Below, piece after piece: positions 35,114 through 41,000 of a stretch of DNA of 41,000 bases. The translations under genes were made by a program, and so were the position numbers. The notes beneath the pieces were generated by a model. It was not told the origin of the DNA. It saw nothing but the letters and a program-made list of their open reading frames with translations, and ran no database searches. Where the stretch lies: the NCBI GenBank assembly GCA_012295275.1, contig CM022672.1, forward strand, positions 9,241,904 through 9,282,903, written 5' to 3'. Numbering within the stretch: position 1 is the first letter of the stretch; the number at the start of each line of letters is the position of its first letter. Source of the stretch: Chrysomallon squamiferum (Eukaryota; Mollusca; Gastropoda; Neomphalida; Peltospiridae).

Positions 35114-35690
35114 CGGCCGAGTTACTTGGGAATGTCATATTACTCCATGATTATAATATTAGAGGTCATGAACAATGCATAATGAAGCGTCTTTTGTCTA
35201 TCACATTTGCTTTGTCTTATTTTTATTCATTCCAGTTATTATGCTTTTCTTTTTGTTGTTGTTGTTACTGCTTTTCTTTCATCTTCTTGTTTTCTTTGTT
35301 TTAAATTATGTTTCTGTTGTATCTGTTTTGTTTTCTGGGATTTTTTCCAGGTAAATCTTTTATTTGATGTTCTATGCTATTTTTTAATGCTTTTAACATT
35401 TTACGTCACTTTTATTTATTTATTTATTTATTTATATTTCTTTGCTTATTTATTTAGTTATTGTTGTTGTTGTTTTCTTTTACTATAATTTCTTTAAATA
35501 TATTCCTTTTTCTATTTTGTCGTATATGTGGAAACCAACAAACTGTTATCGTTTTCTCCTTCTTATTGTCGTTCCTTACTATTAAAAGCTTAACACCTAC
35601 ATAGTTAACTATCATTCTAAAAACGATTCTTTTCTTACTTCACACACCTAACCACGACAGGCGAAATTTGTAGTCTTATTACAGACCTTA
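35112..35690. other. T-rich AT DNA with a zero-length splice motif
   Basis: GTT/TTG runs near 35253 and 35460 and an ATTT run at 35412-35435. At 35341-35356 the sequence TTTTTTCCAG|GTAAATC juxtaposes an acceptor and a donor, the arrangement of recursive splice sites in long introns. The Phe/Leu-rich plus ORF at 35207-35488 is compositional. Confidence 0.6.
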
Positions 35691-36110
35691 ACCATATTGG
35701 CACCTCAGTCTGAAAAATGCAATCATCCTTTGTTGCCAGTTTGGCTCTGCTCTTTCAGGCGACTGACACGTGAAATACGTCTTATGTCAACCAATTTAAA
35801 CTCGCTTAATGCAGCCATAATCCTTGTGCCATGTGGCAGAGCAGTCAAGACTCTTTTTTTCTCTCTCTCTCTCGCGCTTTCGTTCCTGGACAAGTTGTCT
35901 AGAAACAGCAATCAAAAGGCATCCACGATTTCGCGTAGGAGCTCAGGGCATGAGCTAGCTATATCTAACAAGCATCATGATTGAATTTCAAGTGGCGATG
36001 TTGTCCGTTCTTATCGATCTCGCTGCTTGATGAAAGCCGCGATGCTTCAATGAAATTAGAGCGGTTTTCACTGGTATTCTTGGCGGATGCCACGTGATTT
36101 CAAACATCTG
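35691..36110. other. GC-richer unique island, no intact gene
   Basis: The island includes a short CT run (35860-35873), homeodomain-like strings (TTAATG, ATAATCC near 35808-35824) and a CACGTG E-box (36092-36097). A 95-codon plus frame (35697-35984) lacks splice support. Possible conserved non-coding element or old exon; undecided. Confidence 0.3.
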
Positions 36111-36177
36111 GTTCTTTTAACTTTGTTCGCAAATAAAATGAAAAATATCGACTTTTCTTGTATCCATTTTGCCTACG

Positions 36178-36260
36178 TTTTTTTTTTTTTTTTTTTTTTT
36201 TTTTTCGTTTTCTTTTTCTTCTTCTTATTTCTTTTTTATTTTCAAATTTTTTTTTTTTTT
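36178..36260. repeat. T-rich homopolymer tract
   Basis: Poly-T of about 27 bases (36179-36205), then TTTC/TTCT and poly-T to 36260. Phe-rich ORF is an artefact. Confidence 0.95.
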
Positions 36261-36955
36261 AAAGTCTGGACTGGTTGACTTTGCTGCTATAACCTACGTG
36301 TTTTTGATCTATTTGATCTATTGTGGGATTTGAGCTGTACGGGCTGTTAGCATCACCTGCTTGCTACTTGAGTGACTCAAATTAACAAAGTTTGGTAATG
36401 ACGCGACTTCCCATAGGTCTTTAGAAAGAAAAGTCCCAAAGGCTTTTGGTATAGAATGTCGTGGTCGTCTAATTAAATAAATCTCTTTGCTAAAACAAGG
36501 TTTAAATGAAATGTCGATTAGATTTGGTCAGAACATTCTGTCTTTTTCATATTCGTGTACGTAAGCAAAAATGTCTGCATTTATGTTTTTATGTATGTAT
36601 GTGTATATACATGTATAGTAGGATGTATGTATAGTGTGTGTGTTTCTATGCATATTGATGCTTAGATTTTTTATATATATTTGTATGAAAATGTTTATGA
36701 AATTCAGTAATAAATGGTAAATAATAATTTCGGATTTGACATCCAAATCAAAATAAACTAAAATGACAAAACTTTTCTGTACATGTCTGCTTATATATTT
36801 TTTGGTTTCAGTCAGCTATATTGTTATAGGTATCTGTCATTAGATCACAATAAAATTTTTGTGATAATGATTCTAGGCTAATTTCAAAACCGCCTGTAAA
36901 ATCAATACGTTCATATCGTAACATGATTCTCTCTGGGGATTGTGTTTGCTTAACT
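36261..36955. other. AT-rich DNA, no gene seen
   Basis: Loose TATG/TGTG repeats at 36580-36660. No supported frame. Confidence 0.7.
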
Positions 36956-37195
36956 GGCATATTGTGTGTGTGTATGTTTGTGCGTGTGTATATGTGTGTC
37001 TGTATGTTTGTGTGTTTGAATGTGTGTGTCCGTAAGTTTGTGTTTGTGCTTTGATACTTGGCCATCTGTCAAAATAAAAGTTTACTATTTTACGTCCATG
37101 AATATTCTTATGGTACGACAAAAATAGGTGTGTAGATGTGTGCTTATATATAGTGTGTGTGTGTATAAATCCGTATATAACTGTGCAGAGTGTGT

Positions 37196-37250
<55 letters not shown>
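36956..37250. repeat. TG-rich repeats followed by (GA)n
   Basis: Imperfect TG/TATG/TTTG at 36962-37050 and 37130-37165. A perfect GA run of about 52 bp lies at 37198-37249. Confidence 0.96.
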
Positions 37251-37254
<4 letters not shown>

Positions 37255-37293
37255 TATATGAGATAAAAGGTACGTTTTTTTTACATTTTTGTC

Positions 37294-37490
37294 TGTTATT
37301 TGTTTGATGCAAAACCGAAAATAAACTTTTTAAAATAATAAACATAACATACAAAAAAGGTGAACTCATTTTAATGAAATTTTTAATTTGTTATTTGTTT
37401 GATGCAAAACCGAAAATAAACTTTTTACAATAATAAACATTAACATACAAATATTTTATCAGTGAACTCATGCAGATTNCATGAAATTAT
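37294..37490. repeat. Two-copy tandem duplication, 95-bp offset, with an N
   Basis: TGTTATTTGTTTGATGCAAA starts copies at 37294 and 37389. The first roughly 60 bases are nearly identical, and GTGAACTCAT recurs in both. The second copy carries a small insertion and the ambiguous base N at 37479. Confidence 0.93.
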
Positions 37491-38915
37491 TTAACTATGT
37501 TAAAGACCATAAAAACTTTTCCATAAAAAATTCCTGATCCAAAAGTCAAAACATTTAATACTATGAAGTAATTATAAGACAACTTTTTGAGCTCTTTTTT
37601 GTTGTTTCTACTGTGGTATGTTCCGGTTAGAGCCAGTTGCCCTTCACAGGTTTATCAAAATATCACCTATGTATTCTTGTGTTTATGAGAAGGCGCACAT
37701 AATATATTCCTTGCTGCTACACGCTAAAGAATAGCTATCTGTGTGGTCTTAATAACTGAAATCTGAAAATCTGTTGAGTGCGTGTTTAAATAAATCAGAC
37801 CCTTTTTCACTTAGAAAGAAGAGAGGTGATGTTATGTTTGCTCGTACAGGAAAAAAAAAAAACAGAAAAAGAGAAGAAAAACACGATTCAAAAGTCATTT
37901 ATTATCAGGGGCTTTCTCACTTTTTCATCGTGTTCATAGAGAATATCCCAGGCATTATTTATATCTTGATAAAATGTAATACAGTTTAGGGCACACACTC
38001 TAATTTGACCATTAAGTTAATATTCTGTATGAACTGACGTGTTTTAATACGTCTGGAAGATCGGGTTCGTACACTTGTGTAACCGTGAGACAACGTTAAG
38101 CTGTATCCAGTCAGTGCACAGCGAACCTGAAGACAAACACTGCAGCTAAACTTAGATGCGAGGGCGAAGACCATCTGGCTGTTTGCGCATGAAACCGGCA
38201 ATGCACCGAATTGGTGCCGTGCTGTCGCTTGGTTTAGTTCACAAACAAAACATAAAGATCAGTTCTCTAATACTCTCGCGTGTTTATACTGCAGAAGCAT
38301 CTACACAGACTTCCACGGGATACTCACTAGCCGTGTTTTTCGTAAAATAAAAACACTACAAAAATATCCTTCGCTGCTGTTTAGTTCGCACAAAATACTT
38401 TGTTTTTGTTTACGTTACTAATTGTCCGTATGTTCTCAAGTTCGTTATCCCGCTCAATTGAAACTGTAACTAATTTCTGCAATTCTTTTTTTTTTTTTTT
38501 TTTTTTTCTTTCTTTCTCAAATGATTCGTAATTCCTGGCTAAACACGTGCGAGCCGTTCTTCTATCTCGAATTTTATTAGATACAAAAATAATTAGTCTG
38601 TGTGCTATTCGGCTGTCATAAGCATCTCGCGCTAAAGAGTCTGCTAGAAAGATGAATCCTTGAAAATAAACTCTTAAATACTTTTCAAGCGCAGAAGGGA
38701 ATAGCTAAGAGACGAAATCGCGTGGATATGTGTTTCTCCGAACTCAAATGGTGCTTGTTAGTACCCAGGGGCTGACGTTTTCTCACTTTTGTGAATGTCT
38801 ATCTTGGGGTTTTTTTTGTACCTATGAGATAAAAACACAAGAAACGTACTAGATATGTCGACACTGTTACAAACATTGGGATCAGATGTATATTTTTTTC
38901 ACTTCACGTGTGAAG
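37491..38915. other. Unique DNA, no gene supported
   Basis: GC-richer between 38010 and 38340, with frames of about 70 codons on both strands and no splice support. Poly-T at 38484-38507. E-box-like CACGTG at 38904-38909. Confidence 0.65.
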
Positions 38916-38958
38916 AAACCACATAATGGGTTTTGAACAACTCTATATTCGATTACTG
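38916..38958 (+). CDS. Candidate 43-bp exon with ATG and a GTGAGT donor
   Basis: TATTTTTTTCACTTCACGTG followed by TGAAG gives a plausible acceptor (AG at 38914-38915). ATG at 38926 opens an 11-codon frame (MGFEQLYIRLL) directly to GATTACTG|GTGAGTAGCC, a strong donor at 38959 in phase 0. Its brevity makes chance likely. If real it would be a first coding exon. No family can be assigned from 11 residues. Confidence 0.15.
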
Positions 38959-39249
38959 GTGAGTAGCCTTTATTATATTTTTTTATACTTAACTTTTATA
39001 TCAGTAATTTTGTATATTTTAATTGTTAACTACATAAGAAATCTATATGTAGATTCTTTCTCGTTTTATTTATGATATGTAAATAATAATGATTTAATGT
39101 GAAAACAACGTTAACAGTCATTTTCATAAACAAATGTTCTTGAAAATTTATTTATAATTATATACTATAATTTAATATATTGCATTTTTGCAAGCACGTC
39201 ATTGAAAACAAAAATTTCAGAAGTTAAATTTGTTTTACGATCAGCTATA
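38959..39249. other. Very AT-rich DNA, no gene seen
   Basis: No supported feature before the repeat array begins. Confidence 0.7.
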
Positions 39250-40200
39250 AAATTAGTCAAAAAACTTGTTTTACTGTCACTTACTTGTACTTCGTATTTA
39301 TACATAGATCATATTAGTGAAAAGGTCACATATATACGTTATCGATATTTATAACCATAAAAGATAAATCAATTAAAAAACAATAGTTTATAAGTTTAAT
39401 TTGCACAGTGCATCAACTGTGCCTCCAACTACAAAATCAGTCACGGGTATTTGTTTTATTGTCACTTACTTATTCTCTATTTTTTTTATTAGGTCACATA
39501 TTAAAACCCAATATTTTATAATATAACAAAATCAATAAAAAAAAAAAAATCATAAATTTATTTTCTAATTCCATCAACTTTACTTTCAGTCCTGTAGAGT
39601 TCTACTATTGTAGGTTGTATTTCTTTATTAGTCACGTTTGTTATAATCTAACAGATAGCTAGTGAAAACAAAAGTCAGAACTTTACTTTCAGCCCTGTAG
39701 ATTTCTACTATTGTAGGTTGCATTTCTTTATTAGTCACGTTTGTTATAATCTAACAGATAGCTAGTGAAAACAAAAATCAGAACTTTACTTTCAGCCCTG
39801 CAGGTTTGTTTTCTTCTGGCCTGCTAATGTTCCACTGATCTTACTAGGTCGTATTTTGACGTGGCTTAGTTCACTTGGAAAGCAATGTTTCATACTGTAA
39901 TAGATATATCAATCAAAACAAAAAGTTTCATAAGTTTAATCAGCTTTACTTTCATCTCTACAACTATGAACTATTGCTAGGTTTCATATTGGTCACTATA
40001 CCATTACAGATAAACACGTGAAAACAAAAAACACAGCAATTTTTTTTGAAGTCTGCTGGTTCCTCAAGTCTTACTTTGAAGTGGCCTAATATTATAAAAT
40101 ATTGTAATAGATAAAACAAAAACAATAAGATTAATATTCAAACTACCTCAATTTTACTTTCAGCCCTATCTATGTGTATATGTATTATACTGCGACCTAC
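39250..40200. repeat. Minisatellite-like array with a recent 103-bp duplication
   Basis: The landmark AACTTTACTTTCAG occurs at 39576, 39679 and 39782 (exactly 103 apart), and in diverged form at 39952 and 40150. Copies 39576-39678 and 39679-39781 differ at only four of 103 positions. Older, diverged units sharing TTGTTTTAYTGTCACTTACT start at 39266 and 39451 (185 apart). Recurring elements are GTCAC, TATAATATAACA-like runs and GAAAACAAAA. Confidence 0.85.
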
Positions 40201-40551
40201 TTGTATCATAGAATTATATCAGGTCATATATTGATTGAACTGGTACGGAATATTAGAAACCAGTAACAGACATGTGTCAATATACGCCCTGAATCAGAGT
40301 GTCAAATCAGCAAAGACACTGCGTTCACAAACTCACGTTACTGACCAGCTGTTCTGTACGGCCATCGAATTTATTTCAAGCCTTAACTCGAGTGTTTTCA
40401 AACTGCCATGTCAGTCATGCTTTTTCTCATTTCGTCGTACTTTTTGTACACAGGGAAAGATTAAATGTAACTGACGCGATGTCGATAGCACGCGTTACAT
40501 TTTGTCACTCACGTGGTTAATTGCAGTTTGTCCTCTGTCTGGTTTTGACAG
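40201..40551. other. Unique DNA upstream of a microexon candidate
   Basis: GC-richer from 40280. Two overlapping plus frames of 79 and 73 codons are open but start without good context and lack donors. The end of this stretch forms a strong acceptor. Confidence 0.5.
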
Positions 40552-40592
40552 GTGTGGCTGTTCGCGGGGAGACCCAGAGGCCGCCTTGCCAG
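40552..40592 (+). CDS. Candidate 41-bp GC-rich microexon
   Basis: The interval has a strong acceptor, TGTCCTCTGTCTGGTTTTGACAG (AG at 40550-40551), and a donor, TTGCCAG|GTTAGTGTG at 40593. Within it the sequence is very GC-rich compared with everything around it (for example CGCGGGGAGACCCAGAGGCC). All three frames are open. The one ending in phase 0 reads VAVRGETQRPPCQ; the others read CGCSRGDPEAALP and VWLFAGRPRGRLA. The contrast in composition and both splice signals make this the clearest small-exon candidate. Coding status and frame are undecided. Confidence 0.33.
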
Positions 40593-41000
40593 GTTAGTGT
40601 GTTTGTCTCTGTGTACGCTTTCTACTAACTTATAAAGTCATACTTGGTTCATTTTTTAGGCAACTGGAACGAATCCCTGTTATGACGATTAACCAAAACG
40701 TAATGGACATGTTGATGTTATTTTCATTTCACTGAGATGCTAACAGGATAATTTTACAGGCATAATTTTAATGGATGAGATGAGGTTTTTTTTTTTTTGT
40801 TTGTTTGTGTTTGCTTGTTTCTCTCATTAACAAGTTAACATTATACTTTTGCATGCAGCTCAATCGAGACACACTTATGACCAGAAACTAAAAATTAATG
40901 GATATGATATTTTCTCACTAACATGCTAAAAGTATGATTAGATCTGGAAATTGATCGACTCTGCATTGTAGCTGTTTTACACTAACACAGTAATAACATC
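40593..41000. other. AT-rich DNA to window end, no gene seen
   Basis: T/GTTT-rich patch at 40787-40818. AACAAGTTAACA and similar motifs are unremarkable. Would be intron if the microexon is real. Confidence 0.65.

Noticed and set aside
40235-40520. Overlapping 79- and 73-codon plus ORFs
   Set aside because: Two frames open at once in a GC-richer patch, weak start context and no donor; probably intron upstream of the microexon candidate.

Overview
This looks like an intronic or intergenic stretch of a large, AT-rich, microsatellite-rich animal genome. The base composition and the density of simple repeats fit a coleoid cephalopod such as an octopus: long (GA)n/(CT)n tracts, TATG/CATA and GACA/GATA tetranucleotides, AAT/ATT and AGT trinucleotides, an (AT)n tract of about 170 bp, and several tRNA-derived SINE heads. 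That assignment is inference from texture only; no diagnostic gene was recognised. Nothing suggests a bacterial, organellar or viral sequence: there are no operons, no long intact ORFs and no recognisable transposase or reverse transcriptase. The longest ORFs on either strand are mostly translations of simple repeats (poly-Tyr, poly-Ser/Leu, Cys-Val).

Layout. 1-1400: TATG repeat, a GC-richer unique block (790-1135), then (GA)n. 1900-2440: a stop-poor block, open for about 153 codons on the minus strand and ending in a donor-like site on the plus strand. 2515-3910: a degenerate tandem array with a period near 74 bp. 3900-8300: AT-rich DNA with many microsatellites, including facing (AAT)n and (ATT)n tracts. 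8330-8508: a small exon-like island with matched splice signals. 8520-17000: mostly AT-rich non-coding DNA with microsatellites and a few short GC-richer islands. 17139-17905: the most coding-like plus-strand block, with a strong acceptor at 17310 and a strong donor at 17906. 18750-26800: repeats, two SINE fragments and minus-strand ORFs of about 95-110 codons with no recognised homology. 26900-27462: a coding-like, apparently decayed block ending in a GTAAGT donor. 28265-30000: a 425-bp AGT-type array and two SINE fragments. 30200-36300: unique blocks, the largest compound microsatellite (32142-32522) and a possible recursive splice site. 36950-40600: (GA)n, a tandem duplication next to the only ambiguous base (37479), a second minisatellite-like array (39250-40200) and a GC-rich 41-bp microexon candidate (40552-40592).

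How the parts fit. Most splice-signal candidates lie on the plus strand, and several end in intron phase 2. One economical reading is that the window sits inside a plus-strand gene with very long, repeat-filled introns. The candidates do not join into one demonstrable reading frame, and no product can be named. All gene-like calls therefore carry low confidence; the repeats are certain.
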